Below are positions 54,244 through 63,341 of a stretch of DNA of 64,000 bases, piece after piece. Numbering within the stretch: the first letter of the stretch is position 1; each line of letters starts with the position of its first letter. Origin of the DNA: an uncultured Clostridia bacterium (GTDB lineage Bacteria; Bacillota; Clostridia; Christensenellales; Borkfalkiaceae). The translations under genes were made by a program, and so were the position numbers. The notes beneath the pieces are model-generated. The model worked only from the letters and a program-made list of their open reading frames with translations, did not search any database and was not told the DNA's origin. Where the stretch lies: assembly GCA_944354035.1 (NCBI GenBank), contig CALVPS010000004.1, positions 1 through 64,000 on the forward strand, in the 5' to 3' direction.

Positions 54244-55535
54244 GCCTTCCTCCTCAGCTGCTCTTTTGCGGTTTTAATGGCTTGCGCCAGCGGACGGCGC
54301 GCCGGACAGATGTACGAGCAGGCGCCGCATTCGATGCAGGCAAGCACGCCGCCGTAAGTTTCCGCCTTGTCGTATTCCTTTGCGTTGACGTAAAATTCCG
54401 TCTGCATCGGCATCAGGTGCATGGGGCACACGTCGGCGCAGCGGCCGCAGTTGATGCAGTTGGTGGGCGGCTGCGTATTCGTCTCGTCCGCCGTCATAAA
54501 CAAAAATCCGCTTGTCGTCTTGGTCACAACGGCGTTTGTTCCGGTCAGCGCCGTGCCCGTCATGGGGCCGCCGGCTACCATTTTTACCGCCGTCTCTTTG
54601 ATGCCGCCGCAGGCGTTCGCCAGCGCCGAAAGGGGGGCGCCGATAGGACACAGCAGGTTTTTGGGGGTCGTAATGCCATCTCCCGACAGGGTGACCACCC
54701 GCTCGATCAGCGGCTTGCCGCGCTCCACGGCTTCGCATACGGCCAACGCGGTGGCGACGTTCTGCACCACGGCGCCAACGTCGGCGGGGAGTTTCCCGGG
54801 CGCGACCTTCCTGCCCGTGCAGCAGTAAATAAGATGCTTTTCCGAGCCCATGGGGTATTGCTTTTTCAGCAGGATCACCGGAAGACCGCTCTCTTCAAAC
54901 AGCGCCGCCGCCCGCGGCTTATTGCGCTCGATGCCGATCAGAATGCGCTGCGCGCCCAGCGCCGTCGCCATATAGCCGGCGCCACGCACAATGGCGTCGC
55001 GGTTTTCGCGCATCAGGACGTCGTCGCAGGTAAGGTAGGGCTCGCACTCCGCACCGTTTACGATCAACGTATCCACGGGAACGGGGGGAGAGAGTTTGAT
55101 GTGTGAGGGAAATCCCGCGCCGCCCATGCCGACGATGCCGCAGTCGCGGATGCGCTGCAGGATCGAGGCGGGGTCCCTCTGCTCCAGGGAGGGATAGAAC
55201 GCTTCGTCGTCGGTGCCGTCCGGGGCGATGACGACGAACATGCACCGTCCGCCGCGGCCGTCGGCGCGCTCCTCCACGGCCGTTACCGTGCCGGTAACGC
55301 TCGCATGCACGGCGGCGCACACCGTCCCCGTGCCGACTGCGATCGGCTGTCCGCGCAAGACGCGCTCCCCCGCCGATACGATCGGCTGCGCGGGGGCGCC
55401 GACGTGTTGTTTCATCGGAATTGCGATCTCGCAGCCCGCAAGATCGGGACGTTCCGCGGACATGTTTTCCGAAAGCTCTTTGCGTCCGCGCAGGCGTACG
55501 CCGCGGAAAAAGGGCTTTGCTTTGATTGCCTTCAC
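54240..55535 (-). CDS. rnfC: Rnf complex subunit RnfC (NADH-binding)
   Basis: 431 residues starting with GTG at 55535 (SD GGAGG). N-terminal barrel-sandwich (biotinyl-like) domain, the NADH/FMN-binding Complex I 51-kDa-like fold (GMGGAGFPSHIKL, NGAECEPYLTCDD), and two C-terminal 4Fe-4S motifs (CINCGRCADVCP, CIECGACSYICP). It exchanges electrons with NAD. The GTGA junction overlaps the previous gene by 4 bp, so the whole set is translationally coupled. Confidence 0.97.
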   Translation of the reverse strand: MKAIKAKPFFRGVRLRGRKELSENMSAERPDLAGCEIAIPMKQHVGAPAQPIVSAGERVLRGQPIAVGTGTVCAAVHASVTGTVTAVEERADGRGGRCMFVVIAPDGTDDEAFYPSLEQRDPASILQRIRDCGIVGMGGAGFPSHIKLSPPVPVDTLIVNGAECEPYLTCDDVLMRENRDAIVRGAGYMATALGAQRILIGIERNKPRAAALFEESGLPVILLKKQYPMGSEKHLIYCCTGRKVAPGKLPADVGAVVQNVATALAVCEAVERGKPLIERVVTLSGDGITTPKNLLCPIGAPLSALANACGGIKETAVKMVAGGPMTGTALTGTNAVVTKTTSGFLFMTADETNTQPPTNCINCGRCADVCPMHLMPMQTEFYVNAKEYDKAETYGGVLACIECGACSYICPARRPLAQAIKTAKEQLRRKA

Positions 55536-56086
55536 TCAGGTTCCTCCGTCCGAACGAGTTTTTCCCGTTCCTCAAAGAGGCGCACGGGAAGTTTTTTTAA
55601 CAAGATCGTCGCCGTTATCCCCACCAGCGCGCCCGAAAGCGCGCCTGCCGCCAGCAGATAGGGGGAGTAGACGAACAGCAGCATCGTCTGCGTCATGGCG
55701 CAGTATACCAGCAGCTGGATCACATTGTGGATGACGGCGCTTGCCGTGCTTACGCACACCAGGCTGATCCGCGGCAGTCCGAACAGCAGCAAACGGGCGG
55801 CGGCGCAGCTTACGATGCCGGCGGTCAAGCTGTAGATCAGCATGGAAACATTGCCCGCGAACAGGCTGCCGAGCACGGTGCGCACGGCCACAACGGCCAA
55901 TGCTTCCGGCAGGCCGTATACCGTCAGTGCGATCAGCGAAAACAGGTTGGCAAGTCCGAGCTTTGCGCCCGGCAAAAAGGGGAGCGGGATCAGGCTTTCC
56001 AACAGGAATGCCACAAGGCTCAGGCCGGAAAGTATGCCCAGCACGGCGATCTTTTTGCCGTTGAGGCGCGGAATGCGTTGTTTCAC
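55532..56086 (-). CDS. Gx transporter family / heptaprenyl-diphosphate-synthase component I-like membrane protein
   Basis: 184 residues from the GTG at 56086 (MKQRIPRLNGKKIAVLGILSGL). About five membrane helices with small-residue-rich segments (LPGAKLGLANLFSLIAL, ATILLKK). The family is named for a component of heptaprenyl diphosphate synthase but looks like an S-component-type transporter. The start is set by the promoter: its -10 box ends 7 nt upstream, and an ATG at 56107 lies within the promoter and would not be transcribed. First gene of the rnf transcript. Confidence 0.78.
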   Translation of the reverse strand: MKQRIPRLNGKKIAVLGILSGLSLVAFLLESLIPLPFLPGAKLGLANLFSLIALTVYGLPEALAVVAVRTVLGSLFAGNVSMLIYSLTAGIVSCAAARLLLFGLPRISLVCVSTASAVIHNVIQLLVYCAMTQTMLLFVYSPYLLAAGALSGALVGITATILLKKLPVRLFEEREKLVRTEEPE

Positions 56087-56093
56087 GTATCTT

Positions 56094-56122
56094 ATTATAG
56101 GATGCATTTCTGCAAAAGTCAA
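56094..56122 (-). promoter_or_regulatory. Promoter of the Gx-rnfCDGEAB operon, leaderless
   Basis: Minus strand: TTGACT (56122-56117), 17-bp spacer, TATAAT (56099-56094), then AAGATAC and the GTG start codon. Confidence 0.8.
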
Positions 56123-56206
56123 TGGGAAACGGCATAACAATGCGCCGCGCGGCTGCAAAAAAGACCAAAAAACCCGTGGCGCTCTACGGGCGGCCGTCGG
56201 TCGCGC

Positions 56207-56236
56207 TTGACAAGTCCGGCGCCCGCGTGGTATACT
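56207..56236 (+). promoter_or_regulatory. Promoter of the thioredoxin-reductase-like gene, leaderless
   Basis: TTGACA (56207-56212), 18-bp spacer, TATACT (56231-56236), then GATATC and the ATG. Confidence 0.8.
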
Positions 56237-56242
56237 GATATC

Positions 56243-57103
56243 ATGCAAAAAACATACGATGTGATCGTGATCGGCGGCGGGATCGCCGGATATTCCGCCG
56301 CGCTTACGCTCAACAGTTTAAAGCGCAGCTATCTTTGGTTGGGGACCGAGCGTTTCGGCCGCAAGCTGCTTTCTGCCGAATATGTGCGCAACTATCCCGC
56401 AGTGACGGGGAACGGCGCCGCATTTGCCCGCTTGCTCGAGGCGCAGTGCGCGCGCGAGGGGATCGTGTTCACCCCCGCCCGCGTAAACGGCGTGTATGCG
56501 GGCGACCCGTTCACCGTAACGGCGGGGGAGCAGGTCTATTCGGGCCGTGCGGTCATTTTGGCCACGGGCGTGGAGTCGGCCGGCTCGTTAAAGGGCGAAG
56601 AGGCGTTTTTGGGGCGCGGAGTCAGCTACTGCGCCGTGTGTGACGGAGCGCTGTACCGAAATAAGACGATCGCCGCGATCGTGGTCGGCGAAGAGTTCGC
56701 GCAGGAGGCAGAGTATCTGGCAGGGTTTGCCGCCAACGTGTATGCCTTCTGCAGCTATCCGAATGCGCGCTTTTCGGCGTCGAACATCCGGGTCTTTTCG
56801 CAGCGTCCGCTTGCGGTGGAAGGGGGGATGCGCGTGGAGCGCCTCGTTACGTCTGCGGGCCCGCTTGCCGTGGACGGCGTGTTTTTGTTAAAAAGTTCCG
56901 CGCCTCCGGCGGCCCTGTGCGGCGGTCTGGAAACGGAAAACGGCGCGGTCAGGACGGCGCGCGACGGCTCTACCAACCTTGCCGGGCTGTTTGCCGCCGG
57001 CGACGTAACGGGGCGTCCCTATCAGTACGTAAAGGCTGCGGGCGAGGGATGCATGGCGGCTTATGCGGCGCATGCCTATCTGCAGTCGAAATCATGCAAA
57101 TAA
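56243..57103 (+). CDS. Thioredoxin reductase-like flavoprotein lacking NADPH motifs
   Basis: 286 residues. FAD site GGGIAGYSAA (11-20), redox pair CAVC (C130, C133) and the C-terminal GLFAAGDVTGRPYQYVKAAGEG are those of TrxB. The NADPH-domain GxGxxA/G motif is replaced by VVGEEFAQEAEY and the HRRxxxR phosphate-binding segment is missing. This is the pattern of clostridial ferredoxin- or deazaflavin/other-donor thioredoxin reductases, so reduced ferredoxin is a likely donor. Leaderless start, no SD; divergent from the rnf operon. Confidence 0.85.
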   Translation: MQKTYDVIVIGGGIAGYSAALTLNSLKRSYLWLGTERFGRKLLSAEYVRNYPAVTGNGAAFARLLEAQCAREGIVFTPARVNGVYAGDPFTVTAGEQVYSGRAVILATGVESAGSLKGEEAFLGRGVSYCAVCDGALYRNKTIAAIVVGEEFAQEAEYLAGFAANVYAFCSYPNARFSASNIRVFSQRPLAVEGGMRVERLVTSAGPLAVDGVFLLKSSAPPAALCGGLETENGAVRTARDGSTNLAGLFAAGDVTGRPYQYVKAAGEGCMAAYAAHAYLQSKSCK

Positions 57104-57912
57104 CTACCGAGATCGAGCGGTCGATCATAAAAAAATTCCGCAAAGAGATATGGTGCCCCTTTATTAAGGCCGTAAAGCGCTACGAGCTGCTGCGCGAGGG
57201 CGACCGTGTTGCCGTGTGTATTTCGGGCGGGAAAGATTCGTTTTTGCTGGCCAAATGCATGCAGGAGCTGTGCCGCCACGGCCAGTACCGTTTCGGCCTG
57301 CAGTTTATTGTGATGGACCCCGGGTATGCACCGGAGAACAGGCGGCGTGTCGAGGAGAACGCCGCGCTGCTGGGGGTCCCCGTACGGTTTTTCGAAAGCG
57401 ATATCTTTGCCGTGGTCGACGCTGCGGGCGGCGGGTCGCCCTGCTATCTGTGCGCGCGTATGCGCAGAGGGTATCTGTACGAATTTGCCAAGGCGTGCGG
57501 CTGCAACAAAATTGCGTTGGGACATCACTTCGACGACGCAGTGGAGACCACGCTTTTAAGCATGTTTTACGGTGCGGAGATCAAGACGATGATGCCCAAG
57601 CTGCGTTCTACGGGGCATCCCGGCATGGAGCTGATCCGCCCGCTGTATGCCGTGCGCGAACGCGATATTTCGGCATGGGCGGCGTACAACGGGCTGTCGT
57701 TTCTGCACTGCGCCTGCCGATTTACCGAGCGCGTTGCAGACAAAGAGGAAGAGAGCAAGCGCCGCGAAATGAAGGCGCTGCTGGCGCAGTTGGAACAGAC
57801 GAACCCTGCGGCGGCGGACAACGTATTCCGCAGTATGCACAACGTGGCGCTCGAATGCGTGCTCGGCTGGCGCAAGGGCGGCCAACGCGGCACGTTTTTG
57901 GAGGAATATTAG
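57094..57912 (+). CDS. TtcA-like PP-loop tRNA sulfurtransferase
   Basis: 272 residues; ATG lies 10 bp inside the previous gene. PP-loop SGGKDSFLLAKCM (about 45-57) binds ATP; CYLCARMRRGYLY holds the CxxC pair and CACRF provides a third Cys, as in Fe-S-dependent TtcA/TtuA thiolases; GHHFDDAVETTLLSMFYG is diagnostic of the family. It probably thiolates a tRNA base (s2C32 type). The thiol-reductase gene before it could supply reducing power. Confidence 0.87.
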   Translation: MQITTEIERSIIKKFRKEIWCPFIKAVKRYELLREGDRVAVCISGGKDSFLLAKCMQELCRHGQYRFGLQFIVMDPGYAPENRRRVEENAALLGVPVRFFESDIFAVVDAAGGGSPCYLCARMRRGYLYEFAKACGCNKIALGHHFDDAVETTLLSMFYGAEIKTMMPKLRSTGHPGMELIRPLYAVRERDISAWAAYNGLSFLHCACRFTERVADKEEESKRREMKALLAQLEQTNPAAADNVFRSMHNVALECVLGWRKGGQRGTFLEEY

Positions 57913-57938
57913 CGCGCGGCGGCCGCGGCCGCCGCGCG
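57913..57938. repeat. 26-bp GC palindrome
   Basis: Perfect 12-bp arms CGCGCGGCGGCC / GGCCGCCGCGCG around GC, in the 40-bp gap before the Cys-rich small gene, ending 6 bp before its SD. Confidence 0.8.
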
Positions 57939-57952
57939 GACGGGAGGAATAT

Positions 57953-58345
57953 ATGACGCTTGAACAGATGCAGGAGTATCTCGATCGCATCAAATGGGAG
58001 GACAGCGAGCGGCACGGCGGCGATATGTGCGGCCGCTATGCGCGCTGCCGCTATTGTCGGCGCACGGAGGAGACGCCCTGCGCCAGGGCGCATGAGCGCC
58101 TTTTAAGCGTGCAGGCCTCTCCCGACCCCGAGCCCATTCCCGCCTGGCTGATCCCGGAGCCGGAGATCCCGGCCGACCTTCCCGCGGGGATCCCGGCGCA
58201 GGGCGCGTCCGCGGCGCGGCGGCCGACGGCCGACGGCGCGCGGGAAGAGAGGCCGCATACGATCGCGCGCGGCAAACGGGGCGGCGTGCGGCTGCTGATC
58301 CTTACGAAAAAGCCGTCTGCGGAGCGGACGCCTGCCGTTGAATGA
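57953..58345 (+). CDS. Small Cys-rich hypothetical protein (130 aa)
   Basis: SD GGGAGG before the ATG. The N-terminal 50 residues are compact with a Cys cluster (MCGRYARCRYCRRTEETPC, about 25-43) that could bind zinc or an Fe-S centre. The C-terminal 80 residues are Pro/Ala/Arg-rich and probably unstructured. Family not recognised. Transcribed with the TtcA-like gene. Confidence 0.6.
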   Translation: MTLEQMQEYLDRIKWEDSERHGGDMCGRYARCRYCRRTEETPCARAHERLLSVQASPDPEPIPAWLIPEPEIPADLPAGIPAQGASAARRPTADGAREERPHTIARGKRGGVRLLILTKKPSAERTPAVE

Positions 58346-58357
58346 ACGGACCGTGAA

Positions 58358-58382
58358 CGCCGTGCGGCGTTGCCGCACGGCG
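58358..58382 (+). terminator. Hairpin after the Cys-rich gene
   Basis: 11-bp perfect arms CGCCGTGCGGC / GCCGCACGGCG with a GTT loop; no T-run follows. Confidence 0.5.
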
Positions 58383-58411
58383 CAATGGTGTCTGCGGTCT
58401 GCAAAAAATGT

Positions 58412-58452
58412 GTTTTGCGGCCGCGGCGCACCTTACGGGCGCGCCGCAAAAC
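58412..58452 (+). other. Long-loop hairpin in the leader of the THUMP methyltransferase gene
   Basis: 10-bp arms GTTTTGCGGC / GCCGCAAAAC enclose a 21-nt GC-rich loop and end a few bases before the SD, so folding could affect initiation. Confidence 0.4.
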
Positions 58453-58468
58453 GTAAAAAGGAGAACGA

Positions 58469-59608
58469 ATGGAACTGCAGATCCCGGTGGCGTCCGGCGT
58501 GGAGGCCTCCGTCAAGCGCCAGCTGAAGGCGTTGGGATACGGGGAATGCCCTGCCCTGCAGGGGCGCATATGCCTTGCGGGCGATTGGAGCGACGTGGCG
58601 CGCCTGAACGTCTTTCTGCGCGCGGGCGAGCGCGTCCTCCTGGTGGTGGGGCAGTTTTTTGCCGACACCTTCGACGCGCTGTTCGATGGGGTGCGCGCCC
58701 TTCCGTGGGAAGAATATTTTACGCCGCACACGCATATTCTGCTGGACGGGAAGTGTGTAAAGAGCCGTCTGATGGCCGTAAAGGCGACGGGCGGCGTCGT
58801 CAAAAAGGCGATCGTGGAGCGGCTTCGGCAGACGTTGCATATCAATACGCTGGACGAACGCGGCGAGCGCGCCGTCGTCGGCGTTTTTTTATGGGAAGAC
58901 CGGGCGACGATCACGTTGGATACTTCGGGCGACGGGCTGCACAAGCGTGGATACCGCGTTCGTACCTGGGATGCTCCCCTGCGTGAAACGACGGCGGCGG
59001 CCATGGCGGAGGGCTCGTTTTTTTGCGCCGGAAAGCCGTTTGCCGATCTGTTTTGCGGCAGCGGCACCATTCCCGTGGAGGCGGCGCTGTACATGCGCAA
59101 CATTGCGCCGGGGCGTTTTCGCACCTTCGATTTCACGCGCTGGAAGTGCGCGCCCGCCGTGTTGGATGCGGCGCTGCAGGAGGCGCGCGACGGCGAGCGA
59201 CGCGGGCCGCTTCCGCCGCTGTTCGCCTGCGATATTTCCGAGCGGGCGATAGAGATCGCGCGCTATCACGCCGAACGTGCCGGCGTTTTGCGCGACATTC
59301 GCTTTGTTTGCCGCGATATGCGCGCCTTTTCTTCGGACGAACGATACGGCATCGTCATTTCCAACCCGCCGTACGGCGAGCGCTTGCGGGAGGGCGATCT
59401 GTTCGGCCTGTACCGCGATTTCGGCAAGACGGTGCGCGCACTGAACGGCTGGAGCTGCCGTTTTCTTTCGGCATACGAGGGCGCGGAGCGCGCGTTCGGC
59501 GGCCGCGCCGATAAAAAGCGGCGGCTTTACAACGCGCATCTTGCCTGCACGCTGTACGATTTTTTCGGCCCAAAGCCGGATCGGGACGGTTATTTGTCCG
59601 CTCCGTGA
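58469..59608 (+). CDS. THUMP-domain class I RNA methyltransferase (RlmL/YpsC type)
   Basis: 379 residues. N-terminal ferredoxin-like/THUMP region (about 1-165), then the SAM-dependent domain with FADLFCGSGTIPVEAALY (motif I), FACDISERAIEIARYHAERAG and ISNPPYGERL (NPPY motif for N2-guanine methylation). It should modify 23S rRNA G2445 or an equivalent site. Length matches Bacillus YpsC. SD AAAAAGGAG. Confidence 0.92.
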   Translation: MELQIPVASGVEASVKRQLKALGYGECPALQGRICLAGDWSDVARLNVFLRAGERVLLVVGQFFADTFDALFDGVRALPWEEYFTPHTHILLDGKCVKSRLMAVKATGGVVKKAIVERLRQTLHINTLDERGERAVVGVFLWEDRATITLDTSGDGLHKRGYRVRTWDAPLRETTAAAMAEGSFFCAGKPFADLFCGSGTIPVEAALYMRNIAPGRFRTFDFTRWKCAPAVLDAALQEARDGERRGPLPPLFACDISERAIEIARYHAERAGVLRDIRFVCRDMRAFSSDERYGIVISNPPYGERLREGDLFGLYRDFGKTVRALNGWSCRFLSAYEGAERAFGGRADKKRRLYNAHLACTLYDFFGPKPDRDGYLSAP

Positions 59609-59646
59609 CATTATTGTGAATTTATTTACAAGTCGCGCGCAGGCGG

Positions 59647-59675
59647 TTGACAACGGTCCGTCGGCGCACTATAAT
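59647..59675 (+). promoter_or_regulatory. Consensus promoter of the MarR-ABC operon
   Basis: TTGACA (59647-59652), 17-bp spacer, TATAAT (59670-59675). Confidence 0.88.
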
Positions 59676-59687
59676 AAAGTTGCGTTA

Positions 59688-59711
59688 TTGTTTAGGAAAG
59701 TACATTAACAA
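59688..59711. promoter_or_regulatory. Possible MarR operator
   Basis: Imperfect inverted repeat TTGTTTA...TTAACAA in the 5' leader just downstream of the promoter, where an autorepressor would be expected. Confidence 0.35.
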
Positions 59712-59732
59712 ACGGCAAAGGAGAAATGGACC

Positions 59733-60215
59733 ATGGAGATCAACGAGTACTTGCTTCGGTTTTTTCAAATCGTAAAGGAGATGGAAAATTTAGATTTCTT
59801 TTCCGGCGTTTCCAAGCTTTCGCGGACGGAGTTCCGTATGCTGCGCGAGATCGTAATGGAGGAGGAAAAGGGGAAAAAGATCATCTCGTCCGAGCTTGCC
59901 CGCCGTTTGGGGATCACGCGGTCGGCGGTCTCTCAAATCGTCACCAAGCTCGAAAAGCGCGGGGTCGTGCAGCGCGTCGATTCGCCCATCGATCATAAGA
60001 TCGCGTATGTATGCCTCTCCGACAGCGCGGTCGCCGTCTTTGAAGAACAGTGCCGCGAGGCCAACGAAATTATGGAGCGCGTGGTAAATGAATTGGGCGA
60101 AGAAAAGTTGAAGAGGCTCTTCTCTTCGTACGAGGAGTTCTGCCGCGCGGCGATGCGCGTGCAAAACGAGCGGCGCGGCGAGGAAACGGACGGGGCTGAC
60201 GGCGCGCAGTCGTAA
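59733..60215 (+). CDS. MarR-family transcriptional regulator
   Basis: 160 residues, SD AAAGGAG. Winged helix-turn-helix: SELARRLGITRSAVSQIVTKLEKRGVVQRVDSPIDHKIAYVCLS (about 48-92), with long helices at both ends for dimerisation. It precedes an ABC exporter-like fusion, the usual arrangement for MarR repressors that control efflux or stress transporters and are released by the substrate. Confidence 0.92.
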   Translation: MEINEYLLRFFQIVKEMENLDFFSGVSKLSRTEFRMLREIVMEEEKGKKIISSELARRLGITRSAVSQIVTKLEKRGVVQRVDSPIDHKIAYVCLSDSAVAVFEEQCREANEIMERVVNELGEEKLKRLFSSYEEFCRAAMRVQNERRGEETDGADGAQS

Positions 60216-60227
60216 GGTGCCTTTTTT

Positions 60228-60247
60228 CCGCCGCAGTCATGCGGCGG
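60228..60247 (+). other. Hairpin between marR and ABC genes
   Basis: CCGCCGCA / TGCGGCGG with a GTCA loop, followed by TATCTTTAT; possibly a partial terminator that lowers transporter expression. Confidence 0.45.
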
Positions 60248-60277
60248 TATCTTTATATAAAAATATTGGAGAATGGT

Positions 60278-63100
60278 ATGTTAAAGCTGGTCGATATCAA
60301 AAAAGACTATAAAATCGCGTCCGGCGTCGTACACGCGCTGAAAGGGATCGATCTGGAGTTCCGAAAAAGCGAGTTCGTGTGCATTCTCGGACCATCCGGC
60401 TGCGGCAAGACGACGCTTTTAAACATTATCGGCGGGCTCGATCATTATACCGCGGGCGACCTGATCATCCAGGGCCGTTCCACCAGGCATTATAAAGATC
60501 GCGATTGGGACGTCTACCGCAACCACCGCATCGGGTTTATTTTTCAGTCGTATAACCTGATCCCGCACCAAACGGTGCTCGGAAACGTAGAGCTTGCCCT
60601 GACCATTGCGGGCGTCGGGCGCGAGGAGCGCCGTGCGCGCGCCAGGCGGGCGCTGGAGCGTGTGGGACTGGGCGGAGAACTCGGCAAACGGCCCAATCAG
60701 CTCTCCGGCGGGCAAATGCAGCGCGTGGCCATCGCCCGCGCGCTGGTCAACAATCCCGATATTTTGCTGGCGGACGAACCGACGGGCGCGCTCGATTCCG
60801 AAACGAGCGTGCAGATCATGGAGCTCATCAGGGAGATCGCCGGCGAGCGCCTGGTCATTATGGTCACGCACAATCCCGAACTCGCCGAAAGCTACGCCTC
60901 GCGCATCGTGCGCCTGAAAGACGGCCTTATCGAGGCGGACAGCGCGCCCTACCATGCGGATGAGGAGCAGGGTGCAGACCTTCTCAAAACCGTCGCGCAG
61001 GAGCAGGAAGCGGACCTTCCCGAAGCCGCCGCACAGGGGAAGGAGATAGACCTTTCCGAAGCCGCCGCGCGGCCGGGGGTAAAAAAGGGGCGCAAGGCTA
61101 CGCCGCGCGCCCGCATGAGCCTGTTGACTTCGCTTGCGTTAAGCGCCAAAAACCTGTTCACCAAAAAGGCGCGCACCGTTTTGACGTCGGTCGCGGGCAG
61201 CATCGGGATCGTCAGCGTCTGTCTGGTGCTGGCGCTCTCCAGCGGTTTCAACAACTATGTAAAAAAGACGGAAGAGGATATGCTCTCGTACTATCCCGTC
61301 ACGATCACCGAAAGTTCCATGGATATGGCCGCGGTCATGACGAGTTTTACCGCGCCGCAGGATATGCCCGATCTCTCCCGGCTGGAAGATAAGGTATACG
61401 TCGATTCCTTTTTAACGGGCCTTGCCGAGGGCATGACGCTGCGCAACAACATTACGGAAGAATATTTGGACTACCTTGAGGAGATGGACGAGCGCTGGTA
61501 TTCCGAGATCCAGTACGGCTACGGCGTTTCGATCAGCGACAATCTGTTTACCCACGTCGATACCGCGATCGATCCCGCCGCCTCGCCGATCGAGCTGGAA
61601 ACGACCACCCGTTCTCTTTCCAACTTAAAGGATTATTACATCAGCGTGGTATATCGCGTGGCGTCGGAATACAAAGACCTGGTGTCGTTTGCCGACTTTT
61701 TCGGAGACATTGTAAACGCCATGCCCGGGACGTCCGACCTGGCCGCCGAAACGTACGGCAGCTATGTTCGGTCGCAGTACGACGTGATCGCCGGGCACTT
61801 CCCGCAGTCGGAAAACGAGATCGTGCTGGTCGTGGGCGGGAATAACCAGGTGAGCGACCTCACGCTGGCGCAGCTGGGCTTTTTAAACGAAGAAAAGTTT
61901 GCGGCGCTCTTCAAGCAGGGAGAATCGGGCGGCGACGCCTCGGAGATCCCCGAAGAGTCGCTGGTCGATTTTTCGGAGATCGTCGGCAAGCAATATACGC
62001 TGTTTTACAACGACGCGGTATATGAAAAGAATGAAAACTATACAAAGCCCACGCAGAATGCGCCGAACAAGGATCACCAATATACCTATGTGGGCGAACG
62101 GGCCGAGGAAGAGCTGACCGCCGCCGAGGGCGAGGGGATCAACCTGACCATTTCGGGGATCCTGCGCTTAAAGAGCGGGCTTACATACGGCTGTCTGACC
62201 AGCGGCCTCAACCTGACGGAATCGCTCGTACATACCTATATCGGAAATACCATGCAGAACGACTCGTTTTTAAAGTGGATCCGTGAGGAGTCGTTTATCG
62301 AGCTGGAAAACCCGCTGACGGGTCAGCCCGTCACGGTCGACGGCGAGCCGGTGCGCGTCTACCTTTCTCCCGCCGAAAATCTGGATGAGTACTACGACAT
62401 CGAATCGGAGCTTTCTTTCCTTATGGGCAGCGAGGGCGGCGCCATCTTCGAAATGCTTCGCGCGCTGCTTACGCAGTTCAACGCGTCGTTTGCCCCCGAA
62501 ACGGTGATCCGCCTGATCGGCGGCGATAACACCGTTACGTCCATTGCGCTGTACGCACGCGATTTCGACGGCAAGACCGCCATGATCGACTACCTCGACG
62601 CATGGAACGACATGCACGAGGAGGACCCCTCCGTTCAGATCACTTATACCGATACGGTGGGGCTGCTGATGGGCATGGTGCAGCAGATATTGGATATCAT
62701 CACCTATGTATTGGTGGCGTTCACTTCCATTTCGCTGGTCGTATCCAGCGTCATGATCGGGATCATCACCTACGTCTCCGTCGTCGAGCGTATCAAGGAG
62801 ATCGGCGTTCTGCGCTCGCTGGGCGCAAGGAAACAAGACATCCGCAACCTGTTCAATGCCGAAACATTCATCATCGGCCTGGCGGCGGGCATCATCGGCG
62901 TCGCGTTCTCGTACATCATTTCGCTGTTCATCAATATCATCATTCAGTCGCTTACGGGCATTGCGGGCATTGCGGCGCTGCCGTTTACCACCGCGCTCGT
63001 CATGGTGCTGGTAAGCGTTGTGCTCACGCTCATCTCCGGGCTCATCCCCGCGCAGTCGGCGGCCAATAAAGATCCCGTCATCGCGCTGCGCACCGAATAA
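60278..63100 (+). CDS. ABC transporter, fused ATPase and FtsX-type permease
   Basis: 940 residues from the ATG at 60278 (SD TGGAGA). Residues 1-220: MacB/LolD-type ATPase with [16 protein letters not shown] (Walker A), [16 protein letters not shown] (signature) and [15 protein letters not shown] (Walker B). An acidic linker with repeated [17 protein letters not shown] units follows (about 228-275). Then one membrane helix (~305), a ~480-residue extracytoplasmic domain, and three C-terminal helices of the FtsX domain. Such proteins act as mechanotransducers or peptide/antibiotic exporters rather than importers. Confidence 0.9.
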   Translation: MLKLVDIKKDYKIASGVVHALKGIDLEFRKSEFVCILGPSGCGKTTLLNIIGGLDHYTAGDLIIQGRSTRHYKDRDWDVYRNHRIGFIFQSYNLIPHQTVLGNVELALTIAGVGREERRARARRALERVGLGGELGKRPNQLSGGQMQRVAIARALVNNPDILLADEPTGALDSETSVQIMELIREIAGERLVIMVTHNPELAESYASRIVRLKDGLIEADSAPYHADEEQGADLLKTVAQEQEADLPEAAAQGKEIDLSEAAARPGVKKGRKATPRARMSLLTSLALSAKNLFTKKARTVLTSVAGSIGIVSVCLVLALSSGFNNYVKKTEEDMLSYYPVTITESSMDMAAVMTSFTAPQDMPDLSRLEDKVYVDSFLTGLAEGMTLRNNITEEYLDYLEEMDERWYSEIQYGYGVSISDNLFTHVDTAIDPAASPIELETTTRSLSNLKDYYISVVYRVASEYKDLVSFADFFGDIVNAMPGTSDLAAETYGSYVRSQYDVIAGHFPQSENEIVLVVGGNNQVSDLTLAQLGFLNEEKFAALFKQGESGGDASEIPEESLVDFSEIVGKQYTLFYNDAVYEKNENYTKPTQNAPNKDHQYTYVGERAEEELTAAEGEGINLTISGILRLKSGLTYGCLTSGLNLTESLVHTYIGNTMQNDSFLKWIREESFIELENPLTGQPVTVDGEPVRVYLSPAENLDEYYDIESELSFLMGSEGGAIFEMLRALLTQFNASFAPETVIRLIGGDNTVTSIALYARDFDGKTAMIDYLDAWNDMHEEDPSVQITYTDTVGLLMGMVQQILDIITYVLVAFTSISLVVSSVMIGIITYVSVVERIKEIGVLRSLGARKQDIRNLFNAETFIIGLAAGIIGVAFSYIISLFINIIIQSLTGIAGIAALPFTTALVMVLVSVVLTLISGLIPAQSAANKDPVIALRTE

Positions 63101-63154
63101 AATCGGCTGCGGTTGGCCATACTGCCGGTACGATGTCTTTCGGCGAGGCGCACT

Positions 63155-63247
63155 ATGGCAAAAAAGAAACGGGTAAAAATTCTTACGGACGAGGAATACG
63201 AAACTTACGTAAAGCTGCTTTTGCGTAAGGGAGAGGAGAAGAAGTGA
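63155..63247 (+). CDS. Very small basic ORF (30 aa)
   Basis: MAKKKRVKILTDEEYETYVK... ends RKGEEKK. GAGGCG lies upstream of the ATG as a modest SD, and it lies 54 bp after the ABC gene, before paired terminators. It may be a genuine small protein with a helical DEEYETYVKLLL segment; the evidence is only context and start site. Confidence 0.4.
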   Translation: MAKKKRVKILTDEEYETYVKLLLRKGEEKK

Positions 63248-63262
63248 TCCCGGTCGGAAAAA

Positions 63263-63296
63263 GCGCCCCTCAAAGCCTGCGGGCTTTGAGGGGCGC
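63263..63296 (+). terminator. Hairpin ending the MarR-ABC operon
   Basis: 15-bp perfect arms GCGCCCCTCAAAGCC / GGCTTTGAGGGGCGC with a TGCG loop. Confidence 0.7.
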
Positions 63297-63307
63297 CGTT
63301 TGCAAAC

Positions 63308-63341
63308 GCGCCGCGGCAACTGCCGCGGCGCTTGCGTTTTT
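63308..63341. terminator. Second hairpin with T-tract, between converging genes
   Basis: GCGCCGCGGCA / TGCCGCGGCGC arms followed by TTGCGTTTTT on the plus strand; the T-run reaches the stop region of the convergent minus-strand gene. Confidence 0.7.

Noticed and set aside
53218-55106. Long plus-strand frames opposite rnfC and rnfD
   Set aside because: Antisense shadows of well-conserved Rnf genes, without SDs or domains.
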